A stretch of DNA of 16,498 nucleotides from DASUUR01 sp036373975 (GCA_036373975.1 DASUUR010000027.1:1-16498), one strand, 5' to 3'. Shown: positions 1-6,349, numbered from the stretch's first letter. The notes: generated from the letters alone by a model not told the origin. Program-made: numbers and translations.

Positions 1-79
1 GATATACGTGCTGCAATTTAGCGCGATCTTCGCTTCGTTCTGCCCAGTCGCTGATTATTGAGAGGATGGTTTCGATCAT
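1..79 (-). CDS. N-terminal fragment of an unidentified protein (continues past window edge)
   Basis: An ATG at 77-79 on the minus strand opens a frame that stays open to the window edge and gives 26 codons, starting MIETILSIISDWAERSEDRA. The start is well supported: an AGGAG Shine-Dalgarno sequence (85-89) lies 5 bases upstream of it, and a near-consensus promoter (101-129) precedes that, predicting a leader of about 15 bases. The visible part is an amphipathic, acidic helix-like segment without a signal peptide. It is too short to assign to a family, so the function is unknown. It is separated from the tRNA genes by their terminator, so it is its own transcription unit. Confidence 0.6.
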   Translation of the reverse strand, partial: MIETILSIISDWAERSEDRAKLQHVY

Positions 80-100
80 TGTTTCTCCTAGATATGTATA

Positions 101-129
101 ATTTTAACATAAGTATTGAGTTAAGTCAA
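101..129 (-). promoter_or_regulatory. Sigma70-type promoter for the gene starting at 79
   Basis: On the minus strand the -35 box is TTGACT (124-129), the spacer is 17 bases, and the -10 box is TAAAAT (101-106) preceded by TGT, so it is also an extended -10. Each hexamer has five of six consensus bases. The predicted transcription start is near 94-95, followed by an AGGAG ribosome-binding site and the ATG at 79. Confidence 0.75.
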
Positions 130-154
130 TTTTTCTATTCATATTCACCTAATA

Positions 155-187
155 GAAAAACACCCGCTAAAGTAGCAGGTGTTTTTC
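155..187 (-). terminator. Rho-independent terminator of the tRNA-Thr/tRNA-Tyr unit
   Basis: This is an inverted repeat: GAAAAACACC and GCTA (155-164, 166-169) pair with TAGC and GGTGTTTTTC (173-176, 178-187), with one C/A mismatch (165/177) and a 3-base loop. On the minus strand the stem ends in a run of five T, and the structure begins 2 bases after the CCA end of tRNA-Tyr. The A/T tracts on both sides would let it work in either direction. Confidence 0.85.
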
Positions 188-189
188 CT

Positions 190-275
190 TGGTGCTGGGG
201 GAGGGATTCGAACCCCCGAAGGCATATGCCGGCAGATTTACAGTCTGATGTGTTTGACCGCTTCACTACCCCAGC
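190..275 (-). tRNA. tRNA-Tyr (GUA)
   Basis: The minus strand folds as a class II tRNA with acceptor GCTGGGG paired to CCCCAGC, discriminator A and an encoded CCA. The D arm is GTG/CAC with a GG-containing loop. The anticodon loop CTGTAAA carries GTA. The long variable arm contains the small hairpin GGCA-TA-TGCC, and the T loop is TTCGAAT. Class II architecture with GTA identifies bacterial tRNA-Tyr, which decodes UAU/UAC. One oddity is a T-C mismatch at the top of the anticodon stem (positions 27-43). It follows tRNA-Thr after one base and shares its promoter and terminator. Confidence 0.95.
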
Positions 276-276
276 C

Positions 277-352
277 TGGAGCCGACAGAGGGACTCGAAC
301 CCACGACCCGCGGTTTACAAAACCGCTGCTCTACCAACTGAGCTATGTCGGC
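277..352 (-). tRNA. tRNA-Thr (UGU)
   Basis: This is a 76-base class I tRNA on the minus strand: acceptor GCCGACA/TGTCGGC, discriminator T, encoded CCA, D arm GCTC/GAGC with AGTTGGTA loop, anticodon stem GCGGT/ACCGC with loop TTTGTAA (anticodon TGT), variable loop GGGTC, and T loop TTCGAGT. The anticodon reads ACA and, by wobble, other ACN threonine codons. The T stem GTGGG/CCCTC has a T-T mismatch at 50-64. It is the first gene of a two-tRNA transcript with tRNA-Tyr. Confidence 0.95.
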
Positions 353-372
353 ATGAAGTAGTTACGCACACC

Positions 373-401
373 ATAGTACTCTAAATAAGTATTTTTCACA
401 A
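373..401 (-). promoter_or_regulatory. Putative promoter of the tRNA-Thr/Tyr pair
   Basis: The minus strand reads TTGTGA (396-401), 17 bases, then TACTAT (373-378); each box matches four of six consensus positions. The predicted start near 366 lies about 14 bases before the mature tRNA-Thr 5' end. It sits in the only gap between the TPR gene and the tRNAs, and I see no terminator there, so read-through from the TPR gene may also feed the tRNAs. Confidence 0.5.
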
Positions 402-411
402 GAGTTTTAGG

Positions 412-1065
412 CTACATGATAACCCGGCGAGGCTGCTGGATTTTTTTTGGCGCCCCCTGAGGAATCACCATGCGCGCAATCTTTTCGCGTAACTTGTTTG
501 CAAGTTCAATACGATCATCGCGTTCATACGCATCAGCCAAGATGCCCAGGCTTTGTGGGTTGGGTTCCAGAGTAACAGCGTGCTCAAGCGCAGAGATCAT
601 TTTACGATTATTCCCGAGCTTTTCTTGCACCTTGGCGTATGCAATATGGCGTGCTGCAAGGTCGCTCTCCATCTCTATTGCTCTTTCGAATGCCAGGGCG
701 GCTTTATCGTATTTGCCAGTTTCGTAATAGATAAGACCAACGTTGTGAAGGCTCGAGGCGCTTGGTTCGAGACTCTGCGCGATCTCGAAACACTCAATGG
801 CATCTTCGTAGGCTCGTTGCTTTGCGTATAAGATGCCCAGACGGTTGTAGGCGGTGGCGTTTCTTTCGTCTACGCGTAGAATGGTTAACAAAGCCTTTTC
901 GGCACGAAGGTACTTCTTGTCGCGCAAACTGTCCTGGGCGACTTGCCAGAGCTTGTCGAGCCGATCGACAATTTTAACTGGCAGATCTGAACCATCGGCG
1001 CCATCCGACCTTTGATACAGCAATACCCAGGCACCTAGAATAGAAACTAATAAAAGACCAAACAT
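412..1065 (-). CDS. Membrane-anchored tetratricopeptide-repeat (TPR) protein
   Basis: This protein has 217 residues. Residues 2-17 (FGLLLVSILGAWVLLY) form one hydrophobic helix, either a signal anchor or an uncleaved signal. A short Asp/Gly-rich linker follows, then about four TPR units: roughly 36-69, 70-103 (NRLGILYAKQRAYEDAIECF), 104-136 (NVGLIYYETGKYDKAALAF) and 137-170, with a degenerate fifth to about 197 and a basic tail. TPR arrays are protein-binding scaffolds, so a role in assembling an envelope complex is possible but is inference; the partner is unknown. The Arg just after the helix favours a cytoplasmic TPR domain, though topology is uncertain. It follows holB but has its own extended -10 promoter. 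The ATG has no Shine-Dalgarno sequence, and transcription is predicted to start 2-3 bases before it. The stop is TAG. Confidence 0.85.
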   Translation of the reverse strand: MFGLLLVSILGAWVLLYQRSDGADGSDLPVKIVDRLDKLWQVAQDSLRDKKYLRAEKALLTILRVDERNATAYNRLGILYAKQRAYEDAIECFEIAQSLEPSASSLHNVGLIYYETGKYDKAALAFERAIEMESDLAARHIAYAKVQEKLGNNRKMISALEHAVTLEPNPQSLGILADAYERDDRIELANKLREKIARMVIPQGAPKKIQQPRRVIM

Positions 1066-1074
1066 TTACTTAGT

Positions 1075-1083
1075 ATTATACCA
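1075..1083 (-). promoter_or_regulatory. Extended -10 promoter of the TPR gene (leaderless geometry)
   Basis: The minus strand reads TGGTATAAT, a perfect TGn plus TATAAT extended -10. A -35 match is weak (TTGCTT at a 15-base spacing, inside the end of holB). Only nine bases separate TATAAT from the ATG at 1065, so initiation about seven bases downstream gives a 2-3 base leader. Confidence 0.65.
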
Positions 1084-1087
1084 GGTT

Positions 1088-1897
1088 TTAATCAAAAGCA
1101 ACGCGCATAAGCTGGGTTCGCACATGACCATTAGCCAACAGTTTTTCTTCTGCGACAAGTGCGGTGTCGAGCCTGCGAGCCGTAAGCACACTTGGCGCAT
1201 GCTGCAGAGAATGCTTTAACATGAGCTCCAAAGCCTGGAGGAACATTAGTGCCGTCTCTCTTTCGCTGCTAATTTTTTGAATGATGAGTAGCTTGTCGTA
1301 GGTGGAGCCTTCCAGGAAGGTGCGTACAGAGCGAACAACTGCTACCTGTTCGGAAAAGTATTCTTTATCGGTAGCAAGTTGCTTTAGCTTGCCGGGTAGA
1401 CCTTGAGCTATAAACATGATTTGCGCTCTCTCTATTGGCGTGGTTACCTGGTGTGCATCGAGTTGTGCAACGCTCTGTGCCTTTGTTGTTTTGGTAAGCT
1501 GAATACTCTGGACGCGTGAGCGGATTGTCGGTAAGAGTGCGCCTGGGTGCTCAGAGGTTAGAATGAAACTAATATGTTCACCCGGCTCCTCAAGTAGTTT
1601 TAAAAAGGCATTTTGCGCCTCAAGGGTCATTCTATCAGCGCGAATTATGAGGATAACCCTTCGTCCTTGCTTAGTGCGCAGATTGGCATATAACTCGCGA
1701 ATAAGCTCGATGGAGATACTGTTTGCCTCAGGATTAATGACAAGTGGATGAGGATCGTGCGACGTTGTGATTATACGAGCGATCTCTTCGAGACCTAGCC
1801 CAGGTGGTCCCGTTAACAGAACGGCATGCGACAGACGCCGGGTGAGCGCTTCTAGGGCGTCTTTATTGCTAGGGTGAATGAACGTATTAGAATTCAT
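1088..1897 (-). CDS. holB: DNA polymerase III delta-prime subunit (clamp-loader ATPase-like)
   Basis: From the ATG at 1897 this gives 269 residues, short for delta prime. It is the non-catalytic AAA+ subunit that helps open and load the sliding clamp at the replication fork. Residues 24-39 read HAVLLTGPPGLGLEEI, a Walker A loop in which the usual GKT/S is replaced by GLE, typical of the non-hydrolysing delta prime. A Walker B-like strand (VILIIRADRM, 81-90) is followed by the family signature NAFLKLLEEP (96-105). TIRSRV (124-129) is the SRC-type motif with Cys changed to Val. The four-cysteine zinc module usually found between Walker A and B is absent. The frame is open upstream (ATG at 1909; longer forms to 1957), but those starts run deep into the pseudouridine synthase gene. 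The chosen start overlaps that gene by 11 bases, which suggests translational coupling. Confidence 0.85.
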   Translation of the reverse strand: MNSNTFIHPSNKDALEALTRRLSHAVLLTGPPGLGLEEIARIITTSHDPHPLVINPEANSISIELIRELYANLRTKQGRRVILIIRADRMTLEAQNAFLKLLEEPGEHISFILTSEHPGALLPTIRSRVQSIQLTKTTKAQSVAQLDAHQVTTPIERAQIMFIAQGLPGKLKQLATDKEYFSEQVAVVRSVRTFLEGSTYDKLLIIQKISSERETALMFLQALELMLKHSLQHAPSVLTARRLDTALVAEEKLLANGHVRTQLMRVAFD

Positions 1898-2717
1898 AGT
1901 CAAAGCCATCAGTGAACTCTGGAGGGATCGGTGCGCTGAAAGTCTTGCGAACACCACCAGGCAGTGTTATTTCTAGCTGATGTGCATGTAGTAGTAGTCG
2001 TTTGTTGGCTTTGCCATAGATCCGATCCCCTGCAATCGGCGCGCCAAGATAGGCCATATGCACACGGAGCTGGTGGGTACGACCGGTCACGGGGCGAAGC
2101 TCAACCAGTGACTGGTTCTTGTTTGTCGCCAACACCTGGTAATTGGTTTGGGCTGATTTTCCGTTGGCGCCGACCCTGAAGGTTGCCGGTGCCTTGGGGT
2201 TTCGCTCGATAGGCAGGTCAACACTGGCTGCCGGGTGTGCTAGGTGACCATCAATAACGGCGATGTAGGTTTTCTTTGCTTTCCTGTCAGAAAATTGTCG
2301 TCCGAGATAGCTGGCAGCGTCAGGGTTCTTAGCAAGGATGAGCACCCCACTCGTATCACGGTCGAGTCGATGTACGACGCCTGGGCGATTCCCCTCATTG
2401 CCGAAACTTGTGTGGGGTCGAATAAACTCAGCCGCGGTGAACTCATCAATAATAGCCCCTTTGGCATGTGTGAGGGTGCCCACCGGCTTGTTTATTACCA
2501 TAACATTCTCATCCTCGTACAGAATGGGCAGTTTTTGGTCGCTAAAATCCTGTGCTGCAGGTAGGTCTGGTGTTACTGTATCGTCTTCATCAAGTTTCAT
2601 AGCAATATCGGTAACAACAACACCGTTTACGCGTACGTAACCTTTTTGGCAGTACTTTTGCCAGGTGGCACGGGAGTGCTCGGGCCAAAACTCAGCTAAA
2701 TAGGCATCAAGACGCAT
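1887..2717 (-). CDS. RluA-family (RluD-like) 23S rRNA pseudouridine synthase
   Basis: This 276-residue protein isomerises uridine to pseudouridine in RNA. It has the two-part layout of RluC/RluD: an N-terminal S4 RNA-binding domain (about 1-50, from MRLDAYLAEF to the VRVNGVVV segment) and a catalytic domain. The catalytic motif HRLDRDTSG is at 116-124; Asp119 is the expected nucleophile. Downstream, VTGRTHQLRVHMAYLGAPIAGD is the second family signature. The opening of the catalytic domain, ILYEDENVMVINKPVG (65-80), is also typical. The closest expectation is RluD acting on 23S helix 69, but the target uridine cannot be read from sequence. It starts 5 bases after trpS ends and overlaps holB, so the three form an operon. 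Confidence 0.92.
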   Translation of the reverse strand: MRLDAYLAEFWPEHSRATWQKYCQKGYVRVNGVVVTDIAMKLDEDDTVTPDLPAAQDFSDQKLPILYEDENVMVINKPVGTLTHAKGAIIDEFTAAEFIRPHTSFGNEGNRPGVVHRLDRDTSGVLILAKNPDAASYLGRQFSDRKAKKTYIAVIDGHLAHPAASVDLPIERNPKAPATFRVGANGKSAQTNYQVLATNKNQSLVELRPVTGRTHQLRVHMAYLGAPIAGDRIYGKANKRLLLHAHQLEITLPGGVRKTFSAPIPPEFTDGFDYEF

Positions 2718-2722
2718 GATGC

Positions 2723-3769
2723 TTATCTTTCGCGCAAGCCAACGGCGCGCTGAACCTTTAAGAGTGTTGCGTTTGCTACTTCTCTCATTGCCGCCTCGTC
2801 AGTTTCGAGCTTCTTAACAAGCATTGTTGCGTCGACTGAATGATACGCAGCCTGAAAGTTAGTGAGAAATTGTTCTACGGCATCGGCTACCGCTTTTTTT
2901 AAGTCACCATAACGTTCACGTCCGGTCCACTCCTCGCGGACATCACTAATTGGCCTCTCGGTGATTTGGGCGAGTATTTCAAGAAGATTGGTAATGCCGG
3001 GTTGCCGCTCCCAGTCATAGTTAACAGCACCTACGCTATCTGTTGTTGCGCCCATAATTTTTTTAGCGGCATCTGCTGGGGCATCGTTAAGAAGAATAGT
3101 GCCTCGAGGATCCTTAATGCTCTTGCTCATCTTCTTGAGGGGGTCAACCAGGCTCCGAATGCGTCCGCCGCTATCGCGTTTAATGAAGGCCTGCTGTTTC
3201 TTGGCCTCTTCGGGCACTATAAAGACACCTTCTGGGTAGACGGCAGCAAATTTATGATTGACGCGCAGTGCTAAATCGCGTGCGATCTCTAGATGCTGCG
3301 TTTGGTCGTCGCCAACTGGTACCCATTTGGCGCCGTAGAGCAAGATATCGGCTGCCATGAGCACAGGGTAGTTAAAAAGCCCAACGCTTACGCTGGATTG
3401 ATTATCCCCAGACTTCTCTTTAAATTGTGTCATGCGCGATATTTCACCAAAGTAAGCAAAACAATCAAGTATCCATGTCAGCTCGCTGTGCGCCGATATA
3501 TAGCTCTGTCTATATAAATGCGTATCGGGTTGCTCAATGGAGATGCCTGCGGCCACAAAGTAAGACACTCCCTTAATAACGTTTGCAAATAATTCATCGT
3601 GATTAATGGGCGTAGTAAAGCTGTGTAGGTCCGGTATAAACATGTTTATGTTGTACTGGCCGGCAAATTGCTGCTGCATCTGCACCATGGGGCGCATCGC
3701 ACCAATATAATTGCCCAGTGTTGGCTCGTCATTGCAACGAATCCCGGTAAGAATTGTGTCTTTGGTCAT
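2723..3769 (-). CDS. trpS: Tryptophanyl-tRNA synthetase
   Basis: This 348-residue class Ic synthetase joins tryptophan to tRNA-Trp using ATP. The HIGH-equivalent motif is PTLGNYIGA (16-24) and the KMSKS loop is LKKMSKSIKD (211-220). Other family marks are the tryptophan-pocket region VGLFNYPVLMAADILLY (129-145) and the dimer/ATP segment VPVGDDQTQHLEIARDLA (150-167). Length is close to the usual 330-340. The conserved SGIQPSG N-terminal loop is replaced by TGIRCNDEP, a notable divergence. The ATG is preceded by a TATAAT only 11 bases upstream, so the leader is about 5 bases. That leaves no room for a T-box or other leader-based control. It is first gene of the trpS-pseudouridine synthase-holB unit. 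Confidence 0.97.
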   Translation of the reverse strand: MTKDTILTGIRCNDEPTLGNYIGAMRPMVQMQQQFAGQYNINMFIPDLHSFTTPINHDELFANVIKGVSYFVAAGISIEQPDTHLYRQSYISAHSELTWILDCFAYFGEISRMTQFKEKSGDNQSSVSVGLFNYPVLMAADILLYGAKWVPVGDDQTQHLEIARDLALRVNHKFAAVYPEGVFIVPEEAKKQQAFIKRDSGGRIRSLVDPLKKMSKSIKDPRGTILLNDAPADAAKKIMGATTDSVGAVNYDWERQPGITNLLEILAQITERPISDVREEWTGRERYGDLKKAVADAVEQFLTNFQAAYHSVDATMLVKKLETDEAAMREVANATLLKVQRAVGLRER

Positions 3770-3780
3770 AATTACTCTTT

Positions 3781-3809
3781 ATTATACGGTACGAGTACCT
3801 AATTTTAAA
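3781..3809 (-). promoter_or_regulatory. trpS promoter
   Basis: On the minus strand the boxes are TTTAAA (3804-3809), a 17-base spacer and TATAAT (3781-3786). The predicted start is near 3774, giving a leader of about 5 bases before the ATG at 3769, with no Shine-Dalgarno sequence. The spacer contains the palindrome at 3788-3799. Confidence 0.6.
3788..3799. promoter_or_regulatory. Palindrome GGTAC-GA-GTACC, possible operator between divergent promoters
   Basis: This is a perfect 5-2-5 inverted repeat. It fills most of the trpS promoter spacer and overlaps the expected -35 position of the divergent hydrolase promoter. A dimeric regulator bound here would affect both genes. That function is inferred from position only; a 10-base dyad can arise by chance. 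Confidence 0.3.
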
Positions 3810-3815
3810 AACCAC

Positions 3816-3824
3816 TGTTACAAT
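3816..3824 (+). promoter_or_regulatory. Extended -10 promoter of the glycoside hydrolase gene (leaderless geometry)
   Basis: The plus strand reads TGTTACAAT, that is TGn followed by TACAAT (five of six). No good -35 is visible 16-18 bases upstream. Counting seven bases past the -10 puts the transcription start on the A of the ATG at 3831, so the message would begin with its start codon. Confidence 0.55.
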
Positions 3825-3830
3825 ATGGTT

Positions 3831-5063
3831 ATGCTTGATGAGAGCCTGCGCCGTCAAATAGAAAAATTGTACAGTAAAAATCGTCGAATTGTAGCTGGCC
3901 ACCCCTACACAGTGCCCTCAGAGGACACCTATCCGTATCAGTGGCTCTGGGACAGTTGTTTTCATGCTGTGGCGCTGAGTTACTTTGATATCAAAGCCGC
4001 AAAAGCTGAGCTGCGGTCACTTGTGAGCGCTCAGTTTAGGAATGGCATGATTCCTCATATTATTTATTGGCAACGGCCTAAGAAAACGCTTTTTCCAGAG
4101 ATACGTTGGGGCAAGCGGCGTACGAGCACCATTACACAGCCACCGCTATTGGCCGCCGCTGTACAGAGGCTATACAGCGCCGATGGCGATCTGGAGTTTG
4201 TGCGGGAGATGCTGCCCCACATTGCAAGCTTTCACCACTACCTTTTTCGGCATCGTGATCCACGCCGTACTAATCTTATAGGGGTTATCAATCCCGATGA
4301 ATCTGGCGAAGACAATTCGCCGCGATTCGATAAGGCACTAGGGCTTAGTGACCCTCGCCATCCGTTTGTTGATAACTTCTCGTCTCGTTTGCGACTTGTG
4401 CAAGACTGGCGTGACGCTAGGTTCGTTGTGAAGCAGCATATGGATATGCAGCATTGGGTTCGCGACGTCCCAATAAATAGTATCCTCTGTGAAAGTCTGG
4501 CAATAACTGCTCGGCTTGCTGAATTATGTAATGAATATGACATGGCTGCATGGTCGTACCAAAAGCACTTGGCAGTAAAGCAGGCTATGCGAACCTATTT
4601 TAACCACGACGGGCTGTTTTTCTCGACGATGGGTTATGGCGATAGCCTCGAGGTCATACCTGTAAAGACTTGGGCATTGTTTATGCCTCTATATGCTGGT
4701 GTGGCTACTAAGACCGAGGCCACATATCTTGTGGAGACCCTTTTGCAAGACCCCAGGCTATTCAAGACTAGGTTCGGCGTACCGACTGTCGCTATTACTG
4801 AGCCGAGTTTTGACGGTAGTGGCGACTGGCGTGGGGATTGGTGGACGGGCACTAACTGGCGGGGCCCTGTGTGGATGGCGAGCAACTGGCTTATTGTCAA
4901 AGGGCTGCAGAGGTACGGCTATGTTGCAGAGGCAGAAAAGCTAATTGAGCAATCGATTGCATTGCTTCGTCTATCCGGATTTCGTGAGTATTACGATCCG
5001 CGTACTGGCGAGGGACACGGCGCAACTGGTTTTACCTGGGCTGGTCTCGTTCTTGATATGTAG
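3831..5063 (+). CDS. GH63-like (MGH1-like) cytosolic alpha-glycoside hydrolase
   Basis: The 410-residue protein from the ATG at 3831 has the signatures of (alpha/alpha)6-barrel glycosidases of the GH63 / mannosylglycerate-hydrolase-like group. These are YQWLWDSCFHA (36-46), DESGEDNSPRFD (156-167, with Asp161 at the position of the general acid), NWRGPVW (342-348), and FREYYDPRTGEG with FTWAGLVLD near the end (384-409, Glu386 at the position of the general base). The family inverts alpha-glucosides or alpha-mannosides; members act on mannosylglycerate, glucosylglycerate or gluco-oligosaccharides. The substrate here is not determinable. No signal peptide or membrane segment is present, so it should be cytosolic. 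It is the only plus-strand gene, divergent from trpS and convergent with rpsI, sharing their terminator. A start at 3825 (two residues longer) is possible, but it would lie upstream of the predicted transcription start. GH15/GH37-type relatives are the main alternatives. Confidence 0.8.
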   Translation: MLDESLRRQIEKLYSKNRRIVAGHPYTVPSEDTYPYQWLWDSCFHAVALSYFDIKAAKAELRSLVSAQFRNGMIPHIIYWQRPKKTLFPEIRWGKRRTSTITQPPLLAAAVQRLYSADGDLEFVREMLPHIASFHHYLFRHRDPRRTNLIGVINPDESGEDNSPRFDKALGLSDPRHPFVDNFSSRLRLVQDWRDARFVVKQHMDMQHWVRDVPINSILCESLAITARLAELCNEYDMAAWSYQKHLAVKQAMRTYFNHDGLFFSTMGYGDSLEVIPVKTWALFMPLYAGVATKTEATYLVETLLQDPRLFKTRFGVPTVAITEPSFDGSGDWRGDWWTGTNWRGPVWMASNWLIVKGLQRYGYVAEAEKLIEQSIALLRLSGFREYYDPRTGEGHGATGFTWAGLVLDM

Positions 5064-5069
5064 CCTGGC

Positions 5070-5105
5070 AACAAAAAATACCCGGCAATCCGGGTATTTT
5101 TTGTT
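5070..5105. terminator. Bidirectional terminator between the hydrolase gene and rpsI
   Basis: This is a perfect 16-base inverted repeat, AACAAAAAATACCCGG / CCGGGTATTTTTTGTT, around a CAAT loop. Each strand shows a GC-rich stem core followed by TATTTTTTGTT, so it can stop transcription from both convergent units. It begins 6 bases after the hydrolase TAG and directly abuts the rpsI TAG, so it ends the whole ribosomal superoperon. Confidence 0.95.
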
Positions 5106-5501
5106 CTAGCGCTTAGAGAATTGTTCGCGTTTACGAGCCGATCGTAAGCCGTACTTCTTGCGTTCCTTTTCGCGAGAATCGCGCTTAAGGAATTGTGCTT
5201 TCTTGAGCGTGCTGCGTAGATCTTCGTTCATAACGCTTAGCGCTTTAGCGATAGCAAGTTTTGATGCGTCAACCTGTCCGCTTAAGCCACCGCCTCTCAC
5301 TACAAGAGAGACATCAAGTTCTTTCTGCTTGTTGATGAGCGCGAGTGGGTCAGATAGTTCAGCCAAAAGAGTTTTGTTGCCGTTTAGGTACTCGTCTGCA
5401 GGCTTGCCATTAATGACAATTGCGCCTTTGCCGTTTAGCAGACGGGCACGAGCTGTTGCGCTTTTGCGGCGTCCTAGGCCGTAGAAATAGCTGGTAGCCA
5501 T
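5106..5501 (-). CDS. rpsI: 30S ribosomal protein S9 (uS9)
   Basis: This 131-residue protein sits in the head of the small subunit, and its C-terminal tail reaches the P-site tRNA. The N-terminal YFYGLGRRKSATARARL segment, the VRGGGLSGQVDA loop and the ending KKYGLRSARKREQFSKR, with the invariant terminal Ser-Lys-Arg, are all characteristic. It is the last gene of the superoperon: its ATG overlaps the rplM stop as TAATG, and its TAG abuts the terminator. The L13-S9 pair following L17 is a common arrangement. Confidence 0.98.
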   Translation of the reverse strand: MATSYFYGLGRRKSATARARLLNGKGAIVINGKPADEYLNGNKTLLAELSDPLALINKQKELDVSLVVRGGGLSGQVDASKLAIAKALSVMNEDLRSTLKKAQFLKRDSREKERKKYGLRSARKREQFSKR

Positions 5502-5938
5502 TATTTAACCTCAACTTTCACTGGTTGTTGTGCTGTGTGTGCATGAGCTTCATTTGTGAAGACCTTGAGTCGTTTCAAGCGCTCAGCAGCAAGCTTGTTC
5601 TTAGGGAGCATGCCTTTTACGGCTTCGGTAATAATACGGGTTGCATCTTTCTCTCGAACTTCCGCAAGGCTTGCGCTCTTGATTCCGCCGGGGAAGCCGC
5701 TGTGGCGATGGTAAGTCTTTGCGGTCTCTTTGTCGCCTGTAACGACTGCGTTTGCCGCATTGATAACAACAACGTAATCGCCACCATCGATATGCGGAGT
5801 AAAGGTTGGCTTGTACTTACCCGTAAGGTAGCTAGCGATAGTTGTCGATAGTCGTCCCAGGGGTGCAGAAGCCGCATCAATAAGAATCCAGCGACGGGTC
5901 ACTTCAGATGGTTTTTGGGAGTATGTCTTCGTGTTCAT
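5501..5938 (-). CDS. rplM: 50S ribosomal protein L13 (uL13)
   Basis: This 145-residue protein binds 23S rRNA and is one of the early assembly proteins of the large subunit. Characteristic stretches are RRWILIDAASAPLGRLSTTI (16-35), LTGKYKPTFTPHIDGGDYVV, TGDKETAKTYHRHSGFPGG and the GMLPKNKLAAERLKRLKVF segment. Length matches the family (about 142). It starts 3 bases after rplQ ends and shares its stop with the rpsI start (TAATG). Confidence 0.98.
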   Translation of the reverse strand: MNTKTYSQKPSEVTRRWILIDAASAPLGRLSTTIASYLTGKYKPTFTPHIDGGDYVVVINAANAVVTGDKETAKTYHRHSGFPGGIKSASLAEVREKDATRIITEAVKGMLPKNKLAAERLKRLKVFTNEAHAHTAQQPVKVEVK

Positions 5939-5941
5939 AGC

Positions 5942-6346
5942 CTATGCCTTTGCCTCGGTTGTATTTGCGACCTTAGGCTTGTCCGATACCTCATCGACAA
6001 AACTTACGGTTGCGAGCTGTGCGTTGTCGCCAACGCGAAGTCGAGTACGGGTTACGCGAACGTGGCCACTTTGGCGCGCAGTAAGTTGCGGCGCAATAAC
6101 GTCAACAAGTCGATAAGCTGTGTCGATTGAGCCGGTCGCAGCGATAATCTGACGGCGGTTGTGTAAATCGCCCTTCTTAGCCTTGGTGATTAATTTTTCA
6201 ATAACAGGCACAACTTCTTTTGCCTTTTGGATAGTTGTTTCAATTTTGCCGTGTTCCACTAGGCTCACAACGAGACCCTTCAGAAGGGCGCTTCGTTGGT
6301 CGCGTTCGCGGCCAAACTTTCTTCCTTTATATCCGTGTTTATGCAT
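5942..6346 (-). CDS. rplQ: 50S ribosomal protein L17 (bL17)
   Basis: This 134-residue protein lines the outer face of the large subunit near the exit tunnel. The N-terminus MHKHGYKGRKFGRERDQRSA corresponds to the canonical MRHRKxGRKLGRxxxHRxA. The LVEHGKIETTIQKAKE helix and the VRVTRTRLRVGDNAQLATVSFVD C-terminal strand are also typical. The last 15 or so residues form a low-complexity acidic/Ala tail beyond the usual core. It lies 3 bases after rpoA, the conserved bacterial alpha-operon order. The stop is TAG. Confidence 0.97.
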   Translation of the reverse strand: MHKHGYKGRKFGRERDQRSALLKGLVVSLVEHGKIETTIQKAKEVVPVIEKLITKAKKGDLHNRRQIIAATGSIDTAYRLVDVIAPQLTARQSGHVRVTRTRLRVGDNAQLATVSFVDEVSDKPKVANTTEAKA

Positions 6347-6349
6347 AAT

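Noticed and set aside
58..384. 108-codon plus-strand frame over the tRNA region
   Set aside because: It runs antisense through both tRNAs and the terminator, and its RDSNPRP-type translation is the familiar artefact of antisense tRNA T arms.
1898..1957. holB extended upstream into the pseudouridine synthase gene
   Set aside because: The added residues do not resemble delta prime and would enlarge the overlap from 11 to 71 bases. The ATG at 1909 cannot be fully excluded.
3711..3830. Upstream extension of the hydrolase frame to 3711
   Set aside because: It would overlap the trpS coding start and both promoters. Family similarity begins after the ATG at 3831, and the extension has no ribosome-binding site.
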